From Aphanomyces cochlioides (taxonomy: Eukaryota; Oomycota; Saprolegniomycetes; Saprolegniales; Verrucalvaceae), in NCBI GenBank assembly GCA_019828595.1, contig JAHQRK010000008.1, forward strand, positions 1,116,001-1,180,000: a stretch of DNA of 64,000 nt, given 5' to 3'. Positions within the stretch are counted from its first letter, which is position 1, and each line of letters starts with the position of its first letter. The translations under genes and the position numbers were made by a program. This document shows, piece by piece, positions 21,407 through 31,085 of this stretch. Below the pieces are notes generated by a model. The model was not told the DNA's origin. It saw only the letters and a program-made list of their open reading frames with translations, and made no database searches.

Positions 21407-22246
21407 TTATAGTATAATGCACATTTCCTGTTCCCCTGATTGGTAATGGCCACATCGTGGCAGTTGTTCGTCTACCGAGACTTGATTTTCTTCGCAGTCA
21501 GCTCGGTAGATTTCGAAGCCTTGGCTGTACTCAATCCACTGAGATGTGCCCGCCAAAATCTTTAGGCGTTGTTCTTGTTGGTATCTTATTGGAGGCTTTT
21601 GACTTTCCATCAACTTGCCTCCGTGGTTAAAATACGCCGCGTGTTTCGTGCGATCAACGCAAGCTCGACAGAAGCGTATGCAGAGTGCTGGACATTTTGT
21701 ACAAGAGCAACTGTCACGGTCCAAAGGAAACGTCGTTCGAGAATTTTCTGTACCAAGCATTTGCTTGAACGACGTGTGGTGTTGGATGTCTTGTAGGAAA
21801 GTTGCTTTTTGAGATCTTCCAAGAGCAATTTTAAATCGAGCGTATTCCATAATCGATACATACACTTCGAAGACACACCATGTTCGCTTCAGCGTTGTTT
21901 GGTCGTTCCATGGACTCATGACCATCACGACATTGCCAATTGCACGCAAAGATGACCTAAATATCCCAAACCAATGATTGAAATCATGTGCTTGGTTTTC
22001 AATTTCATGCTGGTTGTTGCAAAACGTACAAAACCGCAACGAGACGGAATCATCCAATCCTTCTTCGTGGAAGAAATCGTCCAAGGCGTCGACGTCATCC
22101 AAGTAGAGATAAGACCATGCATGGCTAACAAACCACGTCGCTGGTTTGGCGTACAAATGACCATCAGGTTGTTGGCGGACATGCTCGACCAGGGATAATT
22201 TGGTCGATGAAGTGTATGGCAATAGGAACTTTGTGCACAATTTCAC
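21407..22246 (-). pseudogene. TIR-like domain fused directly to ZZ finger by an internal deletion
   Basis: An open frame of 280 codons without a good ATG (the first codon of the open stretch is GTG; homology starts at KLCTKFLLPYT). It contains FVSHAWSYLYL, DDVDALDDFF, LRFCTFCNNQ, VVMVMSPWNDQ and WCVFEVYVS, runs to SRTTFPLDRDS, then jumps straight into SCTKCPALCIRFCRAC and ends CIIL. The whole helical linker, all TPRs and the first zinc pair are missing, yet the frame is kept. Upstream residues 1-40 of the family are replaced by unrelated sequence (22247-22425). Either a pseudogene, or a relic giving a TPR-less product if an upstream exon supplies a start. Confidence 0.8.
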
Positions 22247-22425
22247 GGATAAAACGCATAGTAAAAGTCCAAATAATTGTTGGAATACTGCAGACTGCGA
22301 GAAAGAAGAGAAGGTGACGGGGGGTTGCAGGGCTACTCACGTCAATATTTGATTTACGTATCGCATATGATGCTTAGGGATGTCCTGTGATTTACACATT
22401 TACTTGTGCCCATAAGCTAACAAGG

Positions 22426-24583
22426 TCATTTTTCAGACTGTAAAGTGCACAGTTTTCGTTTTCGTGGAAGCTTTTCGTTGGATGGGACTTCATTTTCTTC
22501 ACAATAGGCATGGTATTTCAACAGGAGTCGTTCGTACTCACCCCACTCGGAGTAGTTGGCCAAGATTTTCAACCGCTTCTCTTGAAGGAACCTCATTACA
22601 GGTTTGTGGCTTTCGATGAATTCAATTCCGTGGTTGCAGAAAGCCTCGTGCTTTTGTCGATCGACACAGTCACGACAAAAGCGCAGCGAAAGCTTCGGAC
22701 AGTTGGCACATGTGCACATCATTCCGCGGATTTGTTGGTTGCAACAGTGACAAGCCAAATCCTTCCACACGTCTTCAGTCCAATTGACAGCTACCAAATC
22801 TCTTTCAAACGAATCGATCTCATCCAAGTGATCAAAACAGTGTGTCTCCATCTTCGCAAAATACAGAGGTGGGAAGTATAGCAACGATCTTGTACTTGAA
22901 ACGCCACGATTTTTCACATATGTCAGCCCAAGGTCAAGATATTTCGTCGCGGCATCGTAGTTTTTCTTTGCCAAATACAAGTATGCAAGATTTCGATAGC
23001 CTAATAAAGAACATGTGAGTCCGACTACGATTTGACAGACTTGCATTTCTCTTTAGTAATGGAATCGATATGTTTGTGGTTGAAGCACCAAAGAAGAACC
23101 TCTTCGACTTTCTCGTATTTTCCTTGACGTCGATATGTATCGGCCAAATTGGTCAAGTACCCGACGGATTCTGCATGATCTCGACCCAGTAAGCGCTCGA
23201 CTGCCTCACAAGCAGTGCTTAGATGCTTGTCTGCAGACTCAAAATCGCCAATTTCGTTGAAGAGAACTCCAAGTTTATTCAACAAGCAGATTGTATCAGG
23301 ATGGTCGGGGCCAAAAACACGTAAATGTGATTCATAGCTGCGCAACAACCACTGCGTAGACTTCTTGAGCTTGTTTTGAAATCTTAATGCATTAGCAATG
23401 CGGGACATTGCAGAAATGGACCATGTGTTATCTTCGCCGAGAACTTGGCACTGACGCTCGAATCATTCCATGAAGATAGGCAATGCCAAGTCATACTTAC
23501 CATAGTTGGTGTAGAACTCACCCAAGTAGACCATGGTAATCAATGTGTCTTCATGATCCTTGGAAAGTAACTCAATTTGGTGTCCCATTGCCTCAAGAAG
23601 CATTGATTCCACTTGTTCAAATGGACAACCTTGCAGAAATTTTGTAAACGCTAGTAACGAGAGGGCTTTCCATGTTTCTGGAAACGTCATTCCCTTTGTT
23701 TCAAGAAATATGTTGTAAGATTCTTCATAGGCAGCAGCCGTGGCGTCAAATTGAGTATCGTCATCCGCAATTCTGCCTTTAGCGAAGAGAAATCGTGCTT
23801 TGTTCACCTTGGACGATACTTGGTCAATCTGCTGGTCCACCACTCGTACCATCCACTTTTCAATCGATTCAAAGACCATGCGATCCAATTTCGTAAATCC
23901 GACTTCGTCACGGATCCGCAGGAAGGTATTGTCTCGGTCGGAAGGAATAGTCGTTTGGGATTTTTCGGATTTGATCGAGCCGAGCATTTTCACAAAAGCT
24001 CCTTCGTTCTGAATGTCTTCAAGAAAAGTTGATTTCTCGGAGCGACTCAATGCAATCTCAAATCGAGCGTTCTCTACAATCGATGCATACACTTCGAAGA
24101 CACACTACGTTCTTTTCAGCGTGATTGGGTCGTTCCATGGACTCATGACCATTATGACATTGCCAATTGCTCGCAAGGAGGATCGAAATATCCCAAACCA
24201 ATGATTGAAATCATGTACCTTGCTTTCAATCTCATGTTGGCTGTTGCAAAACGTACAAAACCACAACGAGACGGAATCGTCCATTCCTTCTTCACGAAAG
24301 AAGTCATCCAAGGCATCCACGACATCCAGGTAGAGATACGACCACGCATGACTCACAAACCACGTCGCTGGTTTGGCGTACAAATGACAATCAGGTTGTT
24401 GGCGGACATGTTCAACCAAAGACAATTTGGTCGATGTGGCAATAGGAACTTTGTGCATACATCGGTAGTGGTCAAGCCATCAAACACCTCTCGTCCACCA
24501 TGAATCTCAACAAATCGTTTGAAATAGCTGAGAGTCAAACCGAAAGGCGTGGGAAGCTCGTCGCTCCTTGCATCGCTATCCAT
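22426..24583 (-). pseudogene. TIR-like/TPR/ZZ family copy with several inactivating mutations
   Basis: ATG at 24583 and the family start (PFGLTLSYFKRFVEIHGGRE). Damage in order: an 8-bp deletion near 24437 just after FLLP, which shifts frame before TSTKLSLVEHV; a TAG replacing the Trp codon of TWCVFEVYAS at 24103-24107; a TGA in MECFERQCQ near 23463; and loss of a clean splice frame at the conserved intron near 23000-23040. Otherwise TIR-like, linker, TPR (SRSEKSTFLEDIQNEGAF; FGPDHPDTICLLNKLGV) and ZZ segments (CCNQ, CANC, CRDC, CNHG) are all recognisable. It is adjacent to and co-oriented with the 21407 copy. Confidence 0.87.
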
Positions 24584-24706
24584 CTTAGAGACCAGAACAA
24601 CCAGCTGAAAGTTAGCAAATGGTGTCGCGAAGGATTGTGTGGCAAGTACTTGTCTTGATGAAGGTATACTATAGTAAATACTAGTACGGCTTTACTCTCG
24701 CTTGTT

Positions 24707-24913
24707 GGGCCTGGTCGCTGAACATTCCATCCATGACGGATTCAGGCTTCTGATTGGTCAATCCAACAAATTTCCGGATAATGTGGTCGCTCATGCTTTT
24801 CGGATAAACTCAGAGACGATTTCAGACACATTTTCAAGAAAAACGAAAAATTACTTTCTGAGATTTAAAAAAAACGTCAAAAAAATTCAGGACAACATTC
24901 CCCGACTTGGCCC
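24707..24913. mobile_element. PIF/Harbinger-related MITE, family copy 2
   Basis: 207 bp, ends GGGCCTGGTCGCTGAACATT and, from the right, GGGCCAAGTCGGGGAATGTT. The interior matches the MITE at 19948-20243 but lacks its palindromic insert. It is followed directly by TTA and the next element. Confidence 0.8.
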
Positions 24914-24916
24914 TTA

Positions 24917-24998
24917 GAGCATCCGTATCAGTTTGCTATATTGGTTTGCCAAAGCTATATTTAGCAATAGAAGTCAAAAAAATTTAAAAACGACGCTC
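24917..24998. mobile_element. Tiny MITE (82 bp) flanked by TTA
   Basis: Starts GAGCATCCGTATCAGTTTGC and ends ...AAACGACGCTC (from the right: GAGCGTCGTTT). Flanked by TTA on both sides (24914-24916, 24999-25001). The left end matches the right end of the element at 29723-30352 (GAGCATCCGTGTCAGTTTGC). Confidence 0.65.
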
Positions 24999-25124
24999 TT
25001 AGGCCCTGGTCCGAGTTTTTCATTCTCATTCTCATGCTTTGATTGGGCAAACCATTCTCGAGGTGTTTTACAGACCAGCTAATTTAATTGGCCATTCTCA
25101 TTCTCATTCCCAAAGCCACTGACG

Positions 25125-25839
25125 ATGGCTGACCAACCTGTCCTGCCCGCACTCAACGCCTCCGACGGCAAGGAAAAACTGAGCTGGACCCATGAAATGA
25201 TAAACAACATGTTGAGAGAGGGATTTGAGGATGAAACAGTGGCGAGACTGATAAGAAAGGCTGTGAAGAAGGATGGAAAGGACATGGCGTGGACCTACTT
25301 CGCCGCTGTGTTGACGGAGGAGTTGGGAACAGTTATAACCATGAAGCAGCTGCGCTCAAAGTATGCAAGTTAAGTTTGAGCATGCCAAGTGGTCTCAGGA
25401 CGTAGCACGAACTGGCAACCATGATGCACAGTCAAGATCACCAGGAGACATGCCAATGCTGTGTGACTGGTTCTCGTCGCGTAAAGGGGTTGGCACTGGC
25501 ATAATATTCGACAGTGAGAACGAGAAAGAAATTGGCAAAGACGATGAATGCATTCTTGACGATGCCTCTGAATTCAACGACGAGAAGGGACCACCAGAGA
25601 AATGACAAAAAAAAGAAAGCGGAGCGTCTCGCAAAACGGTTGTGAGCCTGCTTGCCGATAGCCTTGGTAGTGGTATGTCAGCAATTGCTGCCGCAATGAA
25701 ATCTACTGACACCAGCCAACAGCTCATCGAAATGACGAAGCAGCAGCTTTCAATGACGGCTAGACTTATTGAAGCGCAAGAACTCCAGACAAAATTGCTT
25801 CAAGCATTGCTTGCTTCTACTGAGAAGAAGACAGACTAA
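25125..25839 (+). pseudogene. Harbinger Myb/SANT-like accessory protein, frameshift plus nonsense
   Basis: ATG 25125 (MADQPVLPALNASDGKEKLS). Trihelix/Myb-like N-terminal region (WTHEMINNMLREGF; ARLIRKAVKKDGKDMAWTYF; ITMKQLRSKY). A one-base frameshift near 25363-25373 moves to QVKFEHAKWSQDVA. An in-frame TGA at 25603-25605 interrupts before QKKESGASRKTVV, and a C-terminal coiled coil (MTKQQLSMTARLIEAQELQT) follows. In Harbinger elements this protein binds DNA and helps nuclear import of the transposase. Dead in this copy unless the two lesions are sequence errors. Confidence 0.8.
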
Positions 25840-27008
25840 TCACAAGACTTTGTGTTGACTACTTTACTCCGCGTTAAGCTGAAAATACAAGAATCGCTTG
25901 ATGATATCTCTTTTTTCATGCCATAGGCATGATTTTCAGGACTTTCAGAGCCAATATAGTTATGTTCAAGCAACAGACGACAACCAAACAGTGGATCGTC
26001 ACCTGAAACATTCACAGTGTCCTTGAGATCTATCAACAAATTGTGCAAAACCATACAAGCCACAATCACTCCAGCAACACTCTCTTCCGACTTTTGATCC
26101 AGTGTTCGCAACAAAATTCTCCAGCGGTTCTTTAGTGAACCAAAGGCTCTTTCAACCACAATCCTGGATCTTGAATGGCAATAATTGTAATATGACATCT
26201 CTGGACAGTCCGCCGCGTCGCGTAATGGATAGGGGGTCAACATGTGACTCCAGAGCTTGTATCCAGAGTCGCCAAGGATATGAAGGTGAGGAGGCAAGGT
26301 TTCAAGTACACGAGCACGGAATCCCGAGCGGTTCCAAAGTGATTGATCATTCGTAGATCCTGCTCGAATCGAGCACGAAATGAAGCGCATTTCATGGTTC
26401 ACGACAGCCTGTGCATTCACCGCAGGAAAACCCTTCCGGCAATACCAACCTTCGAATTCGGCTGGTCTTGAGATTCGAATCAATGTGCCGTCGACAGCTC
26501 CAACAATATTCGGAAAGCCGCACTCACTTTCAAATGCGGCAGAGGTTGAATCCCATTTTTGTGGATCGTCCACAATTACTGCTGAAGCCATATCGACGAG
26601 CACTGAAATGACTTCGTTCACGTACACCACGGTGCTTGTATGGCTAACACCAAAGACGGCGGCCACAGTTCTTAGATTTGCGCCAGACGCAAGATAATGC
26701 ATAGTAAGAGCCAGCTTTTTCATGATACTTGTTTCGCCTGAGCGTCGACGTCGTTGACGGACGAGCTTGTACCAAGTTTGCTGTACTTTTGACACTATCG
26801 CGAGGAATGTGGGCATGGTGCAACGAGTCATTTTGACAAACCATCCGTTTGTCTCGTTGGCAAGAGCACGTTCAAATTGATCATTGTGGACAGTGTAAAC
26901 TTCCTGATTGTCTCCACGGAACTCACGACCATCACCACATGCAATGTACGATGTGAGAGCCACCGCCACAAACGTTATGGCAACCGCAACACTTGCTCGG
27001 TCGTCCAT
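25836..27008 (-). CDS. PIF/Harbinger DDE nuclease (HARBI1-like transposase)
   Basis: About 390 residues from ATG 27008 (MDDRASVAVAITF); an upstream in-frame extension begins with TTG and is not used. Contains the HTH-like MHYLASGANLRTVAAVFGVS, then DDE_4 motifs: NIVGAVDGTLIRI (Asp), HILGDSGYKLWSHML (Asp), RIVVERAFGSLKNRWR (Glu), and the C-terminal GVIVACMVLHNLLIDL. All catalytic residues intact. Cuts and pastes the element at TTA sites. Because its Myb partner at 25125-25839 is broken, mobility would need that protein in trans. Confidence 0.92.
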   Translation of the reverse strand: MDDRASVAVAITFVAVALTSYIACGDGREFRGDNQEVYTVHNDQFERALANETNGWFVKMTRCTMPTFLAIVSKVQQTWYKLVRQRRRRSGETSIMKKLALTMHYLASGANLRTVAAVFGVSHTSTVVYVNEVISVLVDMASAVIVDDPQKWDSTSAAFESECGFPNIVGAVDGTLIRISRPAEFEGWYCRKGFPAVNAQAVVNHEMRFISCSIRAGSTNDQSLWNRSGFRARVLETLPPHLHILGDSGYKLWSHMLTPYPLRDAADCPEMSYYNYCHSRSRIVVERAFGSLKNRWRILLRTLDQKSEESVAGVIVACMVLHNLLIDLKDTVNVSGDDPLFGCRLLLEHNYIGSESPENHAYGMKKEISSSDSCIFSLTRSKVVNTKSCD

Positions 27009-27427
27009 TGCCTCGTTCAAACAATCCAGAGCTGCCAGAATGAGCTCTTAGGTGCCAGAATGAGCCGGCATGTCATTCTGGCTGCAGAATTTATTCTGAG
27101 GGATAGGTTAATTCTTGTCCAATCCCCGATCGATGTTTCAGAATGAGAATGGGAATTTGTGTCGTGGACCAGGGCCTTAAGGCCGTGGTCGGGGAATGAA
27201 CAGAGGCGAGATGACTGGCACATGATTGGCTAATTTTATCCGGTTTCCGGAAAATGTAAAAGCCATCTCTGTTCGCGTTCACCTCTGTCCAGAGAATTTG
27301 AGCCAAGGTGGAGCACCTTGGTCGAGGCAACCGAGCCAAGGTACTGGAGTGATCCAACGGTTGATTCATGTTGAGCCAATTATAGACCAGTGTATTTGTG
27401 GCTGTTTCTGCGGTTATTTTGATTTGA

Positions 27428-28405
27428 ATGAGCAAGCAAGCGAAGCGTGGAGTCAAGTCCAAGACAGATCAAGGAGCGTCCATCAGCCACGGCTCACGGA
27501 AGAAAGCCGCCGCTGCTAGTGCCCCTCCCTTGGACCAACCCGACAAAGAGAGTGACGCAAGCAGTATGTCCAAGACACGACCAGCCGCTCTTTGGTGTGA
27601 TACTTCCGTGGAGTTACTCTTGCGCCTTCGGTTCCGCGAAATGGACCAACGATTTACAAGCGCCAAAAGCACTCAAATGAAGAATGATGCGTATGCGATG
27701 CTTGCAGCCGAGCTATCAACTGCCATGCAACGTGAATACGACCACAATCAAGTCCAGAAAAAGGTATTTAATATAGATTTCGTATTGTCACTGTGTTCTT
27801 AGTTGCATCAACTGCGGAAAATGTGGTTTCATCCAAAGTACAGAGCAACTGGCAATGGCCGAAATGTGAGATCGAAGCCCCAGTATTTTGATATTATGTT
27901 TGAATACTGGGGATCCAAACTGGGCTATTCCCAAGAGACTTTACTATCGTCCGATCAACCAAATGAAATGTCTCCCTCACAAAAATGAGGCGAAGATATT
28001 GCTGATGAAGGTGATAATTCTGATGATTCTTCTGCCTTGTCCAGTGACGAGGATTGCAACACTGTGGATATCACGAATAAAGTGACATCCGACAATTCGA
28101 AATCAAGGAATGTTTCGCACTTTTCACAACGACTGTCTATCGATGCCAGTCAAAGACCATCTAAGCAAGCCCTATCCAACGCTGGGTCAATTTTGCGTGG
28201 ACTTGAAGCTGTGGGCTCTGGCTTACAGTCACTTGGTGGATCGCTCAATAGTAACATTACTCAAAACAAGGCTGACATGGCTGAACAAATTGAGCGTGCG
28301 TTGGATCGACAAACCAATGCAATCGAACGACTCATGCAACAACAAGCTCAACAAATGGCACAAGTTATGAAGATGCTCATAGCAAGAGAGTCGAAAGAGG
28401 ATTAA
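27428..28405 (+). pseudogene. Harbinger Myb/SANT-like accessory protein with one intron and one nonsense codon
   Basis: Exon 1 27428-27763 (MSKQAKRGVKSKTDQGASIS), a 39-bp intron 27764-27802 (gtattta...ttcttag), exon 2 from 27803 (LHQLRKMWFHPKYRATGNG). Splicing keeps phase 0. The frame stops at TGA 27986-27988 and continues in the same frame as GEDIADEGDNSDDSSALSSD to a C-terminal coiled coil (QIERALDRQTNAIERLMQQQ), ending at 28405. TGA is one C-to-T step from CGA. The Myb-like part is WCDTSVELLLRLRFREMDQ to the intron. Confidence 0.82.
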
Positions 28406-28451
28406 GCTAACACATTTCGTTTTCTTTTACAATCATTAATGTCCATGTAAA

Positions 28452-29639
28452 TTATTGAGCTTGCACGTTTTGCTTTCGTCTTTTGTACATTGTTCTGGCC
28501 AAGCGTTCACGACGGTGACATGCTACTTGTCGGATGAGCTTGTCACTATCAACTGGAGTTTGATGGTGGACTTCGTGTGGCTGTGAATACTCATTTGGAT
28601 GCTCAACGTCGTCATTGAACAATGAATCATTAAGCTGAATAAGAATATTATGGAGTACCATGCAAGCCATTATCAAATCGCACGACTTCGAAAGCGTCTT
28701 CTCTGCCAGTATGCCCTTCAAGAGTCTGAATCACTCCTTTGAACGCCCAAAAGCACATTCAACCACCATTCTTGTGCTGGACAAGATAAAATTGAAATAC
28801 AATTGTACGTTGTTTAACTTTCCGCCTTCCTCATGGGGTAGAAAAGGAATAATTAACCAAGGAAAGAGACAGTAACCAGCACCACCAACAATAAAACAAC
28901 CTGGTGGAATAAGAGATCGTACGTGGCCGCCAAGCAATGACATCTTCCAAATCTTTTTGTCTGAAAACGAGCCAGGACGAATGTCAATGCTCATAAATCG
29001 TCCTGAGTGGTCAACAAGCCTGAATGTTGAAGGAACGATCTCCATGACGATTATAGAAACCATCAAAGTCTTTTGGACGCTGAATTTCGATTAAGGTTCC
29101 ATCAACGGCTCCTACAATGCCAGGAATTGACTGCTTTTTTCGAAAGCCTTCCTCGACATCTCTCCAGAATGCTGGAGATGTTGGTAAACGAATCCGTGAA
29201 GTTCTCATTCGTGACAACACGCTAGTAAATATTGAGATAATATCAATACACCATGATTTCGATATGCCAAATACACCAGAAACTTCTCGGTAACCACCCT
29301 GAGAACCTATGAAGTACAAGAACACCGCAACCTTCTTTTTAAAGCTGTGGCGTTTTGTATACTTGTCAAGGCTGATGCTTGACATTTCAGCTCGTAGTAT
29401 TCCGCAGAGAGCAATGAATGAGGACTGATCACAGCGAAGAATTTTGATAAACCATTGATCATCCTAGAGTCGCCTAACATTTTCTCAAAGTTGATGGACT
29501 TCACAGTCATAACATTGAACTTATTCGTCCGACCTGTTAGTGAGCTCCAGCGATTGTAAGCGCCACACTGGCAACAACCGATGCTGCAGCCAAGATAATG
29601 AGAGGTCTCATTTTTCGACAAAGTTAGTTTCCTGACCAA
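28452..29639 (-). pseudogene. PIF/Harbinger DDE nuclease, degraded
   Basis: Fragments in shifting frames: 29639-29307 (MVRKLTLSKNETSHYLGCSI), 29385-29030 (YREVSGVFGISKSWCIDIIS; GIVGAVDGTLIEIQRPKDF), 29066-28731 and 28721-28452 (LIMACMVLHNILIQL). The first catalytic Asp (VDGT) and the region of the Glu (VVECAFGRSK) survive. The second motif reads VGGAGYCLF where GDSGY is expected, so a catalytic Asp is lost. At least three frameshifts. Confidence 0.85.
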
Positions 29640-29722
29640 AAATCTCTGTCGATCTGGCTTATCCGGTTAATTGTCCGCATAATGAAAAGTGGGATGTGGT
29701 TGAATCCCCGACCAGGGCCTAA

Positions 29723-30352
29723 CAGTTTGCTATTTGCTATATCCATTTGTTAAATCTGGTCCGATTGCTATTTTTCCAGCCAAATTTGGCAGGAGAAATA
29801 GCAATGAGACTTCGGTTTTCGAAGTTTTACTCTGTCACTTCGAGAGGTCAAACAGCCATGTCAACCAGTCGATGCAGGCCCAAGATGAAGCAATTAGCAA
29901 GTCTGGGGCGCAATAAAGTCGTAGCTCTATGCTAAGCATGGATACAGGTGAGTAGTCTTAGTTAACGGGACTGTTTCCAAAGTATTGGCAAACAGGGCGA
30001 GCCTGTCTGGCGAAGTGGTCCCAACTTCATTTAATGAAGTTGGGACGATTGTGTGTTTCATGGAGATTCACGCTAAATGAAGTGATTGACCAAGTGGATG
30101 CTCGATCAGAACGCATCCTCGTCCTCATTGTAGCCGTCCACGCTTGCGTCGAAGTGTTTATTGAGCTCGCAGAGTCAATGCAGGGTCGGTTGTGTTGAAA
30201 ACATGGTAAATGGAGAGGCGCCACATCGCAGTTACAAATGGTTTAGCAATTGAAAATAGCAAACTGAAAGTGAAATCTCTCCAGTGTCAAATTTACCAAG
30301 CCGATTTGCCTGTCACATTTGACAATAGCTATAGCAAACTGACACGGATGCT
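29723..30352. mobile_element. Probable non-autonomous element following the Harbinger pair
   Basis: Begins CAGTTTGCTATTTGCTATAT right after TAA (29720-29722). The right end, read from 30352, is GAGCATCCGTGTCAGTTTGC and then TATAGC, so the left end lacks the first 12-13 bases of the inverted repeat. No supported ORF inside. The termini belong to the same family as the 82-bp MITE at 24917. Confidence 0.6.
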
Positions 30353-30367
30353 CTAAGAGCATCCGTA

Positions 30368-30487
30368 CTCTAAGAGCATCCGTATCAGTTTTTAGGGCCT
30401 GGTTGTCACATCACCGAATCTAAGAGCATCGGGCTCTAAGAGCATCCGTATCAGTTTTTAGGGCCTGGTTGTCACATCACCGAATGT
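30368..30487. repeat. Two direct copies of a 52-bp composite MITE-end sequence
   Basis: CTCTAAGAGCATCCGTATCAG joined to TTTTTAGGGCCTGGTTGTCA and CATCACCGAAT occurs at about 30368-30420 and 30434-30487, separated by 13 bp. Each copy combines the end of the GAGCATCC family with the end of the GGGCCTGG Harbinger-like family. Confidence 0.8.
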
Positions 30488-31085
30488 GTGTTGCCTGAAG
30501 TTTTATGAGGTGACATGATCTGAGCTTTCCAGGCCTTCATGCGTCTCGTATGCAGTTTCAACATGCGTTTCTCCAAATTGAGGCACCCTCAAGGGAGTGC
30601 GCTTACGAATATCGTTGCTAAAAATATCCACGGCATTTTAATATTGGGGCGTGAGTTGTCTCTGCGATTCCTAGGCACACAAAAGGCATGGGTACATGAG
30701 AGAATAACCATCCCTCTTGCAATGAATGCAGTGTAAAGTGGCTCTCCCGAAATGCATTCCTAATCCAAACCATTGTCCACTGTCAACTGCACTGTAATAT
30801 ATTCATCAAGACAATGTCCGTGCCAAACAGTCCACAGTGTGGACATCAAGTCTTGGAAAAATATTATGGAAAAGAAGGGCTGGAGGACGCCGAGGTCACC
30901 CTATCTAGTGGTGGAACACAAATCTGTTGCCATAACTAGGGATTGTGCATCCATAGCTAGACATAACTAGGGTAGTTTGCTCGGACACTCAGCATAATTA
31001 GGGCAATATTTTCGTCCTGCCCCTCAATAAGGGGGCCCTTAGGCGCAGTATGGAAAAGCACAAGTACATATTCATCTTTATGCAG
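30488..31085. other. No gene seen; CATAACTAGGG repeats
   Basis: No supported ORF. CATAACTAGGG occurs at 30931 and 30962, with CATAATTAGGG at about 30994, just left of the hAT relic; these may be its subterminal repeats. Confidence 0.45.

Larger units (their letters stand above)
25002..27176. mobile_element. PIF/Harbinger transposon
   Basis: TIRs GGCCCTGGTCCGAGTTTTTC at 25002 and, from 27176, GGCCCTGGTCCACGACACAA; subterminal CATTCTCATTCT blocks at both ends. Target duplication TTA at 24999-25001 and 27177-27179. Two genes in the canonical Harbinger arrangement: a Myb-like protein on plus and a DDE nuclease on minus, overlapping tail to tail by 4 bp. Length 2175 bp. Confidence 0.93.
27181..29719. 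mobile_element. Second PIF/Harbinger transposon, directly abutting the first
   Basis: TIRs GGCCGTGGTCGGGGAATGAA at 27181 and, from 29719, GGCCCTGGTCGGGGATTCAA. Target duplication TAA at 27178-27180 and 29720-29722. Only one base (27180) separates the first element's TTA from this element, so the two duplications overlap as TTAA. The gene pair is again Myb-like (plus) and DDE nuclease (minus), both broken. Length 2539 bp. Confidence 0.9.
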
